From: Streptomyces olivochromogenes
GTDB lineage: Bacteria; Actinomycetota; Actinomycetes; Streptomycetales; Streptomycetaceae
Length of the DNA: 64,000 nucleotides
Direction: 5' to 3'
NCBI RefSeq assembly: GCF_001514115.1
Contig: NZ_KQ948454.1
Location: 231,634 to 295,633 of the forward strand
Positions 11,042-19,573 of the stretch are shown piece by piece (positions within the stretch are counted from its first letter, which is position 1; each line of letters opens with the position of its first letter). Under the pieces are notes generated by a model. The model saw only the letters and a list, made by a program, of their open reading frames with translations. It was not told where the DNA came from and ran no database searches. A program made the translations under genes and the position numbers.

Positions 11042-11821
11042 TCAGAGGTAGTTCTCAAGACGCGCCGGCGTGAAGCCCTCCGCCTGGATGCGTCGCAGGA
11101 GTCTGACCGTCGCCTCCGTGAGGTTGGGCTCCTCGAAGCCGGAGAGGATGTCACCCGGTCGCAGGCGGCGGGCGTCGGGCTCCCGGCCGAGGACGACGGC
11201 CGCGACCCCGCAGTCGGCGGCGGCGTGCAGCGTGGTGGTGTCGTAGGTGCCGTAGGGGGGACGGAAGAGCCTGGGGCGGACGCCGAATCGGGCCTTGAGC
11301 TTCTCCTGCTGGCCGCAGATCTCGGCCCGCTGGCCCGCGTACGGCAGTCCGCGCAGCGAGGCGTGGTGGAGGGTGTGGTTCTGCACGCTCGCGCCGACCG
11401 TCCGCAGCTGGGCGAAGTGCCCGTACCCCGGCCCGACGACACTGTCCGTGAGGAACATGCTGACCGGCAGCCGCAGTTCACGGACCATGTCGACGAACCG
11501 CGGATCGCGCTCGGCACCGTCGTCGTACGTCAGGAAGACCACCTTGTCGCGGGTGGGTACGCGGTCCACGACGGGAGCCAGCCCCGGCGCCGCACCGCGC
11601 AGGGCGGGCCGGGCGGGCCGCTGCGGCGGGGCGGCGAGCGGGGTGGGCAGCCCCCAGTGGCGGTACGTCGCCGGGGTCGGCCCCTCCGGCCTGGACCTGC
11701 GTACCTCCTGCGCGGCCTTCTTGCCCAGCCGTTCGATCGGGTCGACGGACTGGGCACAGCCGGTGCAGCCGGTCAGGAGCGCCGCGGTGAGCGCCCCCGC
11801 GACCAGCGCCCGCGTTCTCAC
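11042..11821 (-). CDS. Polysaccharide deacetylase-like lipoprotein, degenerate copy
   Basis: A 259-residue NodB-fold protein. The signal ends in a lipobox-like LLTGC. Motif 1 is FLTYDDG and motif 2 is QNHTLHH, so the metal-binding Asp-His-His set appears kept; motif 3 is LFRPPYGTYD. The late part diverges from the upstream paralogue: where that gene has an aromatic-rich motif 4 and GDIVLTHF, this one has AAVVLGREPDARRLRPGDILSGF, so the histidine expected as catalytic acid is absent. The GTG start at 11821 overlaps the stop of the upstream deacetylase gene by 4 bases, implying translational coupling. It may be a binding protein or an altered enzyme. Confidence 0.82.
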   Translation of the reverse strand: MRTRALVAGALTAALLTGCTGCAQSVDPIERLGKKAAQEVRRSRPEGPTPATYRHWGLPTPLAAPPQRPARPALRGAAPGLAPVVDRVPTRDKVVFLTYDDGAERDPRFVDMVRELRLPVSMFLTDSVVGPGYGHFAQLRTVGASVQNHTLHHASLRGLPYAGQRAEICGQQEKLKARFGVRPRLFRPPYGTYDTTTLHAAADCGVAAVVLGREPDARRLRPGDILSGFEEPNLTEATVRLLRRIQAEGFTPARLENYL

Positions 11822-12747
11822 AGGTAGTCCTCCAGCCGTGCCACCGCGTACCCCTTGTCGGTGACCAGCTTCAAAAAGCGGCGGATCATGTCGGGCATGG
11901 TGCCGTCCCAGTCCTCCCTGCCGCGGAAGTGGGTGAGGACGATGTCGCCGGGGTGCAGGTCGCGGTCCCAGTCGCGGTACTCCCAGTGGTCGACGAAGAC
12001 CTCCTCGTCCCAGATGGGCGCGTACTTGATGCCACAGGACTTGGCGGCACGCAGGGTGTCCCGGTTGTAGTTGCCGTAGGGCGGCCTGAAGACCTTGGGG
12101 CGCTTGCCGAACTGCTTCTCCATGATGTCCTGCATGCCGCAGATCTCGTGCTGCTGCTCCTCGTACGACAGCCCCGGCAGGTAGGGGTGGGTGAGGGTGT
12201 GGTTGTTGAGGGTGACACCCCGGTCGCGCATCTTCCGGAAGTACCCGTAGTCGTCCTTGACCAGGTAGTTGCTCAGGAAGGCGGTGTACGGGATCTTCAG
12301 GTCGCTCATCATCCTGAGGAACGCCGGGTCCTTCTCGGAGCCGTCGTCGATGGTGAGGAAGACGACCTTGTCCTTGGTGGGGACGGTCGTGAAGACCGGC
12401 GGCAGGTCGAGCTCTTCCTGATCGGTGACCTCGAAGCCGTCGCGGGGTCCGATGACCGGCTTCCTCGCCGGGGCCGGCGGCGCGGCCAACGGGACCTTCG
12501 TGAGCCCCCAGTGCTTGGCCGCGACGGCCCGGGCGGCCTGCTGCGCGCGGAGTCTGGCGGCGTAGGAGTCGAGGGCGCGGGCCGGGGGCGCGTGCAGCGC
12601 CTGCTGGGGTCCCTCGACGGGACGGGCGCCGTTGGTGTCGTCGTCGGCGCAACCGGACGCGAGGGCGGCGACGGCGAGGACGGCCACCCCGCCCCACGCG
12701 CGCGCCCTCTTTGCGTTGTTTTTGTACTTTTGTCGTACTGATCGCAT
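11818..12747 (-). CDS. Polysaccharide deacetylase family lipoprotein
   Basis: A 309-residue exported protein of the carbohydrate esterase 4 (NodB) family, which removes N-acetyl groups from cell-wall or other glycans. The N-terminus has basic residues (RQKYKNNAKRAR), a hydrophobic stretch and the lipobox ASGC, so it is probably anchored outside the membrane. Motifs: FLTIDDGSEKD (catalytic Asp and metal Asp), NNHTLTH (metal histidines), VFRPPYGNYN, IWDEEVFVDHWEYRDW, and GDIVLTHF with the catalytic histidine. I chose the ATG at 12747; the frame to 12834 is less likely. It is the first gene of a two-gene operon with a degenerate paralogue. Confidence 0.88.
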   Translation of the reverse strand: MRSVRQKYKNNAKRARAWGGVAVLAVAALASGCADDDTNGARPVEGPQQALHAPPARALDSYAARLRAQQAARAVAAKHWGLTKVPLAAPPAPARKPVIGPRDGFEVTDQEELDLPPVFTTVPTKDKVVFLTIDDGSEKDPAFLRMMSDLKIPYTAFLSNYLVKDDYGYFRKMRDRGVTLNNHTLTHPYLPGLSYEEQQHEICGMQDIMEKQFGKRPKVFRPPYGNYNRDTLRAAKSCGIKYAPIWDEEVFVDHWEYRDWDRDLHPGDIVLTHFRGREDWDGTMPDMIRRFLKLVTDKGYAVARLEDYL

Positions 12748-12857
12748 GGTGTCGGATCCTCGCAGGCCACCGCCCGTCCGGGGCTCCGACACCGCGACCG
12801 GGGGCGCACCGTCCACCGACTGGCCCACACCCACCCGCGCTGACCGACAATGGGCCG

Positions 12858-14045
12858 GTGAACGACGTCTCCTTCGCCTCTCTCCTCACCCCCGAGGGCC
12901 ACGCCCTGCTCGACGAGGTGCGCGGCACCGAACCCGCCCAGGAGCTGGCCGTCGCCACCCGGCTGCGCCGCGACCACCCGGCCGAACTGGTCTCGGCCGC
13001 GCTCGGGCAGGCGCGGCTGCGGCAGCGGGCGGCGGCGAAGTTCGGCGCCGAGGACGCGGAGCGGATGTACTTCACCCCGAACGGGGTCGAGCAGTCGACG
13101 CGCACCACGGTCGCCACCCATCGCGCGCGGCGACTGCGGTCCCTGGGGGTGCGCTCGGTCGCCGACCTGTGCTCCGGCATCGGCGGCGACGCGATCGCGC
13201 TGGCCCGTGCCGGAATCCGCGTCCTCGCCGTGGACCGGGACCCGCTGACGGTGGCGGTGGCGCGCGCGAACGCCGAGGCGCTCGGGCTCGCCGAGCTGAT
13301 CGAGGTGCGCGAGGCCGATGTCACGGAGGTCGACACACAGGCGTACGACGCGGTCTTCGTGGACCCGGCGCGGCGCGGCGGACGCGGCCGTATCTTCGAT
13401 CCGGAGGCTTACTCGCCCCCGCTCTCCTGGGCGATCGCGACGGCTCTGAAGGCCCCGCTCGCCGCCCTGAAGATCGCCCCGGGCATCCCCCACGAGGCGG
13501 TCCCCGCCGAGGCCGAGGCCGAGTGGATCTCGGACGCCGGTGACGTGAAGGAGGCGGTGCTGTGGTTCGGCACCGAGCCGGGGCTGGTGCGGGCCACCCT
13601 GCTGCCCGGCCCGCGCGAGCTGCGCGGCCGCGGCCTGCCCGACCCCGCGGTGCGAGCGGTCGGGCGCTACCTGTACGAGCCCGACGGCGCCGTCATCCGG
13701 GCCCATCTGGTGGCCGAGGTCGCCGAGGAGGTCGACGGCGGCCTGGTCGACGAGACGATCGCGTACATCACGGCGGACGAACTGCGCCCGACACCGTACG
13801 CCTCCGCCTACGAGATCACCGACCGGCTTCCCTTCAACGTGAAGAAGTTGAAGGCGCTGCTGCGGGAGCGGGGGGTCGGGGTACTGACCGTGAAGAAGCG
13901 GGGGTCGGCGGTCGAGCCGGAGGAACTCCGCAAGAAGGCCCTGCCCAAGTCGCACGGCCCCCACTCGGCCACCGTCTTCCTGACCAGGGTCGCGGGGGCA
14001 CCGACGATGCTGCTCGGCCACCCGGCCCAGCGGCACGCCTCCTAG
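12858..14045 (+). CDS. Class I SAM-dependent methyltransferase, THUMP-like domain
   Basis: A 395-residue protein with an N-terminal helical region (residues 1-75), a Rossmann methyltransferase core with motif I ADLCSGIGGDAIALARAG (about 97-114), motif II AVDRDPLTV and a motif IV-like FVDPARRGGRGR, and a C-terminal THUMP-like domain (LPFNVKKLKALLRERGVGVLTVKKRG). The motif FVDPARR resembles RNA base methyltransferases, so an RNA substrate is plausible but not shown. The GTG at 12858 is preceded by GACAAT and a 6-base gap, which allows leaderless initiation. It is divergent from the deacetylase pair. Confidence 0.85.
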   Translation: MNDVSFASLLTPEGHALLDEVRGTEPAQELAVATRLRRDHPAELVSAALGQARLRQRAAAKFGAEDAERMYFTPNGVEQSTRTTVATHRARRLRSLGVRSVADLCSGIGGDAIALARAGIRVLAVDRDPLTVAVARANAEALGLAELIEVREADVTEVDTQAYDAVFVDPARRGGRGRIFDPEAYSPPLSWAIATALKAPLAALKIAPGIPHEAVPAEAEAEWISDAGDVKEAVLWFGTEPGLVRATLLPGPRELRGRGLPDPAVRAVGRYLYEPDGAVIRAHLVAEVAEEVDGGLVDETIAYITADELRPTPYASAYEITDRLPFNVKKLKALLRERGVGVLTVKKRGSAVEPEELRKKALPKSHGPHSATVFLTRVAGAPTMLLGHPAQRHAS

Positions 14046-14048
14046 GCC

Positions 14049-15374
14049 CTAGCGACACTCCCGCGCCCGCGTCTCCAGCAGCTCGCGTTCCCGTTCGTTG
14101 CGGGCCAGGCTCGCGGCTCGTTCGAACTCCGCGCGGGCCTCCGTCGTACGGCCGAGGCGGGCCAGCAGGTCGCCGCGGACGCTGGGCAGCAGGTGGTAGT
14201 CGCGCAGGGCCGGTTCGCCGGCCAGCCGGTCGACGATCTCCAGTGCCTGGGCGGGGCCCTCGGCCATGGAGACGGCGACGGCGCGGTTCAACTCGACCAC
14301 GGGAGAGGGGGAACGGGCCGCCAGCAGCCCGTACAGGGTGGCGATCCGTTCCCAGTCCGTGTCCTCGTACGCGTACGCCTGGGCGTGGCAGGCGGCGATG
14401 GCGGCCTGGAGGGCGTACGGGCCAGGGGGGCCGGTGGTGACGGCGTTCGCCCGGCCGAGGGCGGCGAAGCCGCGGCGGATCAGCAGACGGTTCCAGCGGC
14501 GCCGGCTCTGGTCCTTGAGGAGGACGGGCTCGCCCGAGGGGCCGGTGCGGGCGGCGGCACGGGACTCCTGGAGTTCCAACAGGGACACCAACGCGTGCAC
14601 TTCGGGCTCCTTGGGCATCAACTCGGCCAGCACGCGGGCCAGTCGCAGCGCGTCCTCGCACAGGGCGGGGCGCAGCAGGTCGTCGCCCGCCGTGGCCGCG
14701 TATCCCTCGTTGAAGACCAGGTAGATGACCTCGAGCACGGACCCGAGGCGGGCCTCGCGGTCCGAGCCGTAGGGGACCTCGAAGGGGACGCCCTTCGTCG
14801 CCAGGGTCCGCTTGGCGCGCACGATGCGCTGGGCGACGGTCGCCTCCGGGGCGAGGAAGGCGCGGGCGATCTCGGAGGTGGTCAGACCGCCGACCAGGCG
14901 CAGCGTGAGGGCGATGCGGGCCTCGGCGGAGAGGACGGGGTGGCAGGCGGTGAAGACGAGCCGCAGCAGGTCGTCGTCGATGTCGTCCGGGTCGGAGGGT
15001 TCGTCGAGGTGGTGCGGGGCGGTCACCGAGAGGTCCCGCCCCACCTCCGCCAGCTTGCGTGCGTACTGCTCCCGGCGGCGTACGAGATCGATCGCACGGC
15101 GCTTGGCCGTGGTCGTCAGCCAGGCGCCCGGGTTGTCCGGGACGCCGTCCCGCGGCCACTGCTCCAGCGCCGCGACCAGGGCGTCCTGCGCGAGCTCCTC
15201 GGCGATGCCGACGTCGCGGACGATGCGGGAGACGCCGGCGATGATGCGGGGCGACTCGATCCGGAAGATCGTCTCGACGGCTTCGACCGCTTCGACGGCT
15301 TCGCCGGCACCTCGGGCGGCCCCGGACGCGACGGGCTGCGTGACGGGCGTGACAGTGGGCTGCTGCTCTTCCAC
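14049..15374 (-). CDS. ECF42-type RNA polymerase sigma factor with C-terminal TPR-like extension
   Basis: A 441-residue sigma factor. Region 2 (VSRIVRDVGIAEELAQDALVAALEQWPRDGVPDNPGAWLTTTAKRRAIDLVRRR) and region 4 (LRLVGGLTTSEIARAFLAPEATVAQRIVRAKRTL) are followed by a helical extension of more than 200 residues (for example LLGR..AALGRANAV, ELNRAVAVSMAEGP, LLPSVRGDLLARLGRTTEARAEFERA) with tetratricopeptide character. This layout and the adjacent DGPF protein mark the ECF42 group, whose extension replaces an anti-sigma factor. The start is a GTG at 15374. The N-terminal EAVEAVEAVE comes from a short DNA repeat. The signal it responds to is not known to me. Confidence 0.9.
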   Translation of the reverse strand: MEEQQPTVTPVTQPVASGAARGAGEAVEAVEAVETIFRIESPRIIAGVSRIVRDVGIAEELAQDALVAALEQWPRDGVPDNPGAWLTTTAKRRAIDLVRRREQYARKLAEVGRDLSVTAPHHLDEPSDPDDIDDDLLRLVFTACHPVLSAEARIALTLRLVGGLTTSEIARAFLAPEATVAQRIVRAKRTLATKGVPFEVPYGSDREARLGSVLEVIYLVFNEGYAATAGDDLLRPALCEDALRLARVLAELMPKEPEVHALVSLLELQESRAAARTGPSGEPVLLKDQSRRRWNRLLIRRGFAALGRANAVTTGPPGPYALQAAIAACHAQAYAYEDTDWERIATLYGLLAARSPSPVVELNRAVAVSMAEGPAQALEIVDRLAGEPALRDYHLLPSVRGDLLARLGRTTEARAEFERAASLARNERERELLETRARECR

Positions 15375-15444
15375 AACCCACCATCAGACACCCGCGTCGG
15401 CCGTGGGCCAAGGAACCGCTGCGGCATGATCCGCCGGACAGGTC

Positions 15445-15801
15445 CTAGCCCTCGGCGATCTCCCGCACCTCGCAGGTCACCGTCCAGTGCTCCTCGTGCA
15501 CCTTCAGGAACCGCTTGGTCCACTCCAGGGCCTCGGCCATGTCCTTGCACTGCATGAGCGCGTAGCCGCCGACGACCTCCTTGGACTCGGTGAAGGGCCC
15601 GTCGGTGACGGACAGCTGCCCGCCCGACCAGTGCACCCGCTTGCCCTGGGCGGACGGCGTCAGCCCGGCGGTGTCGAGCATGACCCCCGCCTTGGTGATC
15701 TCCTCGATCAGCTCGCCCATCCGCTGCATCAGCTCCGGGCTCGGGCCCTCGGCGGGCGCGGTGCTCTCGTCGATCTGGACCAGCGACAGGTAACGCGGCA
15801 T
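15445..15801 (-). CDS. YCII/DGPF-domain protein, ECF42 partner
   Basis: A 118-residue YCII-related protein with the family motif TDGPFTESKEVVGGYALMQCKDMAEALEWTKRF (about residues 66-98). DGPF proteins are co-encoded with ECF42 sigma factors and are their usual main target genes; their biochemical activity is unclear. The ATG at 15801 has GGAGTC upstream. It is the first gene, 70 bases before the sigma gene on the same strand, behind a promoter that matches the ECF42 consensus. Confidence 0.9.
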   Translation of the reverse strand: MPRYLSLVQIDESTAPAEGPSPELMQRMGELIEEITKAGVMLDTAGLTPSAQGKRVHWSGGQLSVTDGPFTESKEVVGGYALMQCKDMAEALEWTKRFLKVHEEHWTVTCEVREIAEG

Positions 15802-15862
15802 GGTGACTCCTCGTGTCCGTGGTGCCTCGGAGGCGGGGCTTCTCCCTGCCTCTCACCCGTGC

Positions 15863-15889
15863 GTCGAACGGGAGACACCGGTTTCGACA
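15863..15889 (-). promoter_or_regulatory. ECF42-type promoter before the DGPF gene
   Basis: On the minus strand TGTCGA (15889-15884) is followed after 17 bases by CGAC (15866-15863). This fits the ECF42 target motif as I remember it (TGTCGA at -35, CGA-containing -10). It lies about 60 bases before the DGPF start codon and suggests autoregulation of the pair. Confidence 0.75.
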
Positions 15890-15944
15890 CCGTCCCCGGA
15901 TTTCTCTGGATTTTTTTCTCCCGGCGGGGTGAGGCGGCTACGGC

Positions 15945-16523
15945 TCAGTCGGCGAAGTCCTTGAGCTCCACGGTCTCCAGGGTAAAACCGACGGGGTCCG
16001 GCAGTTCGATGGCGGTGCCGTACGGACGAGTCGTGATGCAGCGGTACTGGCCGCCCTCGGGCTCTGCGTGGACGATGACGCTGCCCGCGTCCCTGTCGAT
16101 CAGGAGATAGACGGGGATGCCCGCGGCGGCATAACCGTCGGGCTTGTCGATGTGATCACGCCGAACAGCGTCCCCGTCGTGCGAAGTGACCTCGACGGCC
16201 ATCAGGACACCGTCCGAATCCGCCCACTCACGGGCCCCGACGAAATGCCGACGGGGTGCCAGGACGCCGTCCGCCTTCGCCCGTCCGTTGCGGTACTCCT
16301 CGATCTTCAGGCCTTGCTCCCCGTATAGCCAGAGATCGGGCCGGTGCTGCATGCAGATCTGCTGAAGCCAGGCGATGACCTCGTTGTGGTTACCGTCCGG
16401 CACGGGCTTGACCACGACCTTTCCGCTGATGAACTCCAGCCGCACAAGCTCGGGCGCGTTGCGGGCGAGCTCCTCGAATTCCTCGACGAGCATCTGGGGC
16501 CGGTCGGCAGTGCTGGGGGTCAT
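15945..16523 (-). CDS. Uma2 family (DUF820) putative endonuclease
   Basis: A 192-residue protein of the Uma2 group, which has a PD-(D/E)xK nuclease-like fold. Typical parts are LEFISGKVVVKPVPDGNHNEVI (about residues 30-51), KADGVLAPRRHF, VLMAVEVTSHDGD with the Glu-x-x-Ser/Thr catalytic strand near residue 110, KPDGYAAAGIPVYLLIDRDAG and a C-terminal beta-rich segment. Streptomyces genomes carry many copies and none has a firm role. I chose the ATG at 16523 because GGAGG lies 7 bases before it; the ATG at 16586, which overlaps the upstream stop, would add 21 residues. Confidence 0.85.
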   Translation of the reverse strand: MTPSTADRPQMLVEEFEELARNAPELVRLEFISGKVVVKPVPDGNHNEVIAWLQQICMQHRPDLWLYGEQGLKIEEYRNGRAKADGVLAPRRHFVGAREWADSDGVLMAVEVTSHDGDAVRRDHIDKPDGYAAAGIPVYLLIDRDAGSVIVHAEPEGGQYRCITTRPYGTAIELPDPVGFTLETVELKDFAD

Positions 16524-16582
16524 GGCGTCGCCTCCTCCCCTCCATCCTGCCCCGGTCACGGGCGGACCGTGCTGCAAGGTCG

Positions 16583-17455
16583 TCATGTGCCTGCTCCTTT
16601 CTCCGTCTTGTCCATGCGGGTCCCGGTACGCAGGACGGCGCGCAGCCGTCCGGCATGGGCGCGCACCTCATCGACCGCGAGGGTCGGCCGCCCGCCCCAG
16701 CACCCCCCGCACAACCCGCCCCGCAGCTCGTCACCGTCCCCGCCCGGCTCCCCGCACGCCGTGCACACCACCTCGTACCGGGGCGCCGGTGACTGTGGCC
16801 GCGGCTCGGGCGGCGGGGGCAGTTTGGCGAGGAGTCGGGCGCGTACGAAGGCGTACGCGTGCGCCACGCGCTCCGGGAGCCCCGCCGTCAGCGCCTGGAC
16901 GAGCTGTGCCTCACCCGCGCCCCGCGCGAACCACTCGGCGGCCTCCTCCTCCAGCGCCGCGCACTCCCCCGCCGACAGCGTGAGCCGGGCGTCGATCCGG
17001 CCGAGCCGGGCCAGCGCGCCGTACGCCGTCGAGCGCGCCGCCTGCGCCACGGGCCGCTCGGTCACCGGCGTCCGCCCGGCGAGGAAGGCGTTCCACCAGG
17101 CGTCGTCGTGCGCGGTGCGCGAGAAGAAGGTGTGCCAGACCCAGCGGGGGCAGCCGTCGACGGTGACGGGGCGGCGTACGCGGCGCAGATGGCCCGCCGC
17201 CGAGAGGTTGTTGAGGGCGGTGGCCAGGGCGCACTGGCCGTACGGGAGGTGCTTGGCGAGGGTCTTGATGGAGAGGTCCGACTCGTCGGCGAGCCGGTCG
17301 ATGTACGTCGCGATCGATGCCTCGCGGGTGGGCAGATGCGCGAAGTCGCGACCCGTACGGGGGGTTTGATCGGGCGCCGACCGTTTTCCGTAGCCCGGAT
17401 TGGCCAGGGGATGGGCGGAGGGGCGCGGGGCAGCACTAAGCTGGGCGACAGCCAT
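16583..17455 (-). CDS. Winged-helix DNA-binding protein with zinc-ribbon-like motif
   Basis: A 290-residue protein I recognise only by parts. Residues 40-100 look like a winged helix (SIATYIDRLADESDLSIKTLAKHLPYGQCALATALNNLSAAGHLRRVRRPV). The middle is helical, with WFARGAGEAQLVQALTAGLPERVAHAYAFVRARLLAKLPPPPEP. Near residues 228-250 two cysteine pairs (CTAC and CGGC) could bind a metal. It resembles MarR-like regulators common in Streptomyces. The stop codon is just upstream of the Uma2 gene, so the two may be co-transcribed. The target is unknown. Confidence 0.75.
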   Translation of the reverse strand: MAVAQLSAAPRPSAHPLANPGYGKRSAPDQTPRTGRDFAHLPTREASIATYIDRLADESDLSIKTLAKHLPYGQCALATALNNLSAAGHLRRVRRPVTVDGCPRWVWHTFFSRTAHDDAWWNAFLAGRTPVTERPVAQAARSTAYGALARLGRIDARLTLSAGECAALEEEAAEWFARGAGEAQLVQALTAGLPERVAHAYAFVRARLLAKLPPPPEPRPQSPAPRYEVVCTACGEPGGDGDELRGGLCGGCWGGRPTLAVDEVRAHAGRLRAVLRTGTRMDKTEKGAGT

Positions 17456-17773
17456 GAGTCGAAACGTCTCTTTCGGTCTCGGTGGTCAGACCCCCGCGCG
17501 GTGCTGAGAACACCCACGGGGGTCGATGCTTTCCCGGCGCACGCTACACGTCCGCCACGCTCCGCCGCGACCCGATCACGAAAAGTCATCACCCCTGGCC
17601 GGAGCGGCACTTGGGCCGCCGGACAGGGAGGGTGGGCGGGTAGGGCCTCCCGCCCAATCCATACAAAAGCGTCTCGAATCCCGACCCCCGAAGCTCAAGT
17701 CCCGGCGAACGGGGCGCAGACGTGCTCGCGGAAGCGCGGGGCTGACCCGGGGGCCGGGTGGGCAGGTTCCTGT
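17456..17773. other. Intergenic region, no gene seen
   Basis: This gap separates two divergent genes. I find no open frame with a good start signal. It holds a weak inverted repeat (GGGCGGG at 17634-17640 and CCCGCCC at 17649-17655) and presumably both promoters, none of which I can place with confidence. Confidence 0.4.
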
Positions 17774-18380
17774 ATGCCCTTCGATCACAACGATCACTAC
17801 CACCGGATGCTGCTGCGGAAGTTGCCGAAGCACGGGCGTACCGCTCTCGACGTCGGCTGTGGCACCGGGGGTTTCGCGCGGCGGATGGCGGCGCGGGGCT
17901 ATGAGGTCGACGCCGTCGATCCGTCCGCCGAGGTGATCGCCGCGGCGCAACGGATCGGGGGCGGCCCTCGGTTCCGGCGAACGGACATCGCCTCCGCCGG
18001 GCTGCCGAAGGGGCACTACGACGTCATCACCTGCCTGGCGAGCCTGCATCACATGCCGTTCGGCACGGTGACCAGGTTCCGGGAGGCGCTCGCGCCCGGC
18101 GGGGTGCTGCTGGTGCTGGGCTGCTACGCGGGAATCAGCTGGTGGGACCTCGCCGCCGTGCCCGCCAACGCCGTGGCGCGGGCGGGGGTGGCGATGGGCG
18201 AGCGGCTGCGCGGAAGCGAAGCCGTGCCCCGTGCGGGCGCCGGTGCGCGAGCCGCGGATGTCGCTGGCGGACGTCCGGAGCGAGGCGGACCGGCTGCTGC
18301 CCGGCTCCCGCGTCCGCCAACTCCTCTACTGGCGTTATCTGTTGACGTACCGGGTCGGCGGGGTCGACCGGGTCACTTGA
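17774..18380 (+). pseudogene. Frameshifted class I SAM-dependent methyltransferase
   Basis: The reading frame from the ATG at 17774 encodes a methyltransferase with motif I ALDVGCGTGGFARRMAARGYEVDAVDPS and the post-motif region YDVITCLASLHHMPF. After MGERLRG (about 18205-18225) the frame turns into alanine/arginine-rich nonsense that runs to 18586 across the next gene. The +1 frame from the same point reads KPCPVRAPVREPRMSLADVR and then RQLLYWRYLLTYRVGG, ending at a TGA at 18378-18380, which is the usual C-terminus of this family. The span of 607 bases is 202 codons plus one base, so one extra base (or two lost) explains it. It is either a real lesion or a sequencing error. Confidence 0.85.
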
Positions 18381-19488
18381 GCGAGGCCCACAGGTCGCTC
18401 GCCTCCGGCTCGTCGGCGACCACCCGGTTGGGGTTCGACGGGGCCGTCACCACCGGCATGGTGATCGTCTTGACCTTGTCGGAGGAGAGGGACTTCAGAC
18501 TCTGGCCGAGCTTCATCAGTTCGCCGAGCGAGTCGAGCCCCGTGTCCGTCGTCAGACTGCCGGTGACGGCGTCGGCGACCTTGTAGAGCTTGGCGGGGTC
18601 GGTCAGCAGGGACGTCGACGCCATCTGTTCCAGCAGTGCCTTCACCAGCTTCTGCTGGAGGCCTATGCGCCCGAGGTCGCTGCCGTCGCCTATGCCGTGC
18701 CGGGTGCGGGCAAGCGCCAGGGCCTGGGTGCCGCCCAGGTGGTGCGTGCCCGCCTTCAGGTGCAGATGGCTCTTGTCGTCGTCGATGTTCTGGTCCGTCG
18801 TGACCGTGACGCCGCCGAGCGCGTCCACCAGCTTCGCGAAGCCGGAGAAGTCGATCTCGATGTAGTGGTCCATGCGGACGTCGGTGAGGGACTCGACGGT
18901 CTTCACCGCGCAGACCGGACCGCCCACCGAGTACGCGCTGTTGAACATCGCGTTGTACGCCACCGAGGTCGTCCCGCCGGACGAGGTCGGGCACGACGGA
19001 CGGGTCACCAGGGTGTCCCGGGGGATGCTCACCACCGTCGCCTCGGTGCGACCCTCGTCGATGTGGACGACCATCGCCGTGTCGGAGCGGGCGCCCGAGC
19101 TGTCACCGCCCCCGAGCGTGGCGTTCGCCTTCCCGCTGCGCGAGTCGGAGCCGAGGACCAGGATGTTCACGGCGCCGCTCGGCAGCGGGGCGGCCGAGGC
19201 GGACGCGGACGCCGACGGGGCCGACACCGCCTTCGCCGGACGGTCGTCGCCCAGCGCGCTGTTGATGTCCACGCTCTTGATGTTCTGGTTCAGATGCCAG
19301 TAGACCCAGCCCGCCCCCGCCGCGGAGAGCACGAGGACGCCGGCGAGCGTGATGCCGGCGGCTTTCAGCAGACCTCTCCGCCGTCCGGCACGTCTCGCGG
19401 CGCCCTCGTTCCCGTCCCCGCTCTCGACCCCGTTCCAGTCTCCGCGCCCGGCCCCATGTCCGCCCCCGCGCTCCTCTTCTGCAGTCAC
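18373..19488 (-). CDS. LCP family protein (LytR-CpsA-Psr)
   Basis: A 371-residue membrane-anchored LCP protein. Such enzymes transfer polyprenyl-pyrophosphate-linked glycopolymers (teichoic-acid-like or teichuronic polymers) to peptidoglycan. It has a cytoplasmic tail rich in Gly and Arg, one transmembrane helix (GITLAGVLVLSAAGAGWVYW, about 43-64), then the catalytic domain with VNILVLGSDSRSG, SDTAMVVHID, VVSIPRDT, a conserved region IDFSGFAKLVDALGGVTV, and ALALARTRHGIGDGSDLGRIGLQQ. It converges with the methyltransferase pseudogene, overlapping it by 8 bases. The xylanase gene upstream is on the same strand but appears unrelated. Confidence 0.92.
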   Translation of the reverse strand: MTAEEERGGGHGAGRGDWNGVESGDGNEGAARRAGRRRGLLKAAGITLAGVLVLSAAGAGWVYWHLNQNIKSVDINSALGDDRPAKAVSAPSASASASAAPLPSGAVNILVLGSDSRSGKANATLGGGDSSGARSDTAMVVHIDEGRTEATVVSIPRDTLVTRPSCPTSSGGTTSVAYNAMFNSAYSVGGPVCAVKTVESLTDVRMDHYIEIDFSGFAKLVDALGGVTVTTDQNIDDDKSHLHLKAGTHHLGGTQALALARTRHGIGDGSDLGRIGLQQKLVKALLEQMASTSLLTDPAKLYKVADAVTGSLTTDTGLDSLGELMKLGQSLKSLSSDKVKTITMPVVTAPSNPNRVVADEPEASDLWASLK

Positions 19489-19573
19489 GCGGAGGAACGT
19501 AAGTCCGAATTATTACGAGCAGGAACCTCTTCTGGGGTTTCCTTCGGAAAATCTCAGACTTCTCACGCCACCC

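Noticed and set aside
18380..18586. Continuation of the methyltransferase frame to 18586
   Set aside because: It runs through the end of the LCP gene on the other strand, and the true C-terminus is visible in the +1 frame.
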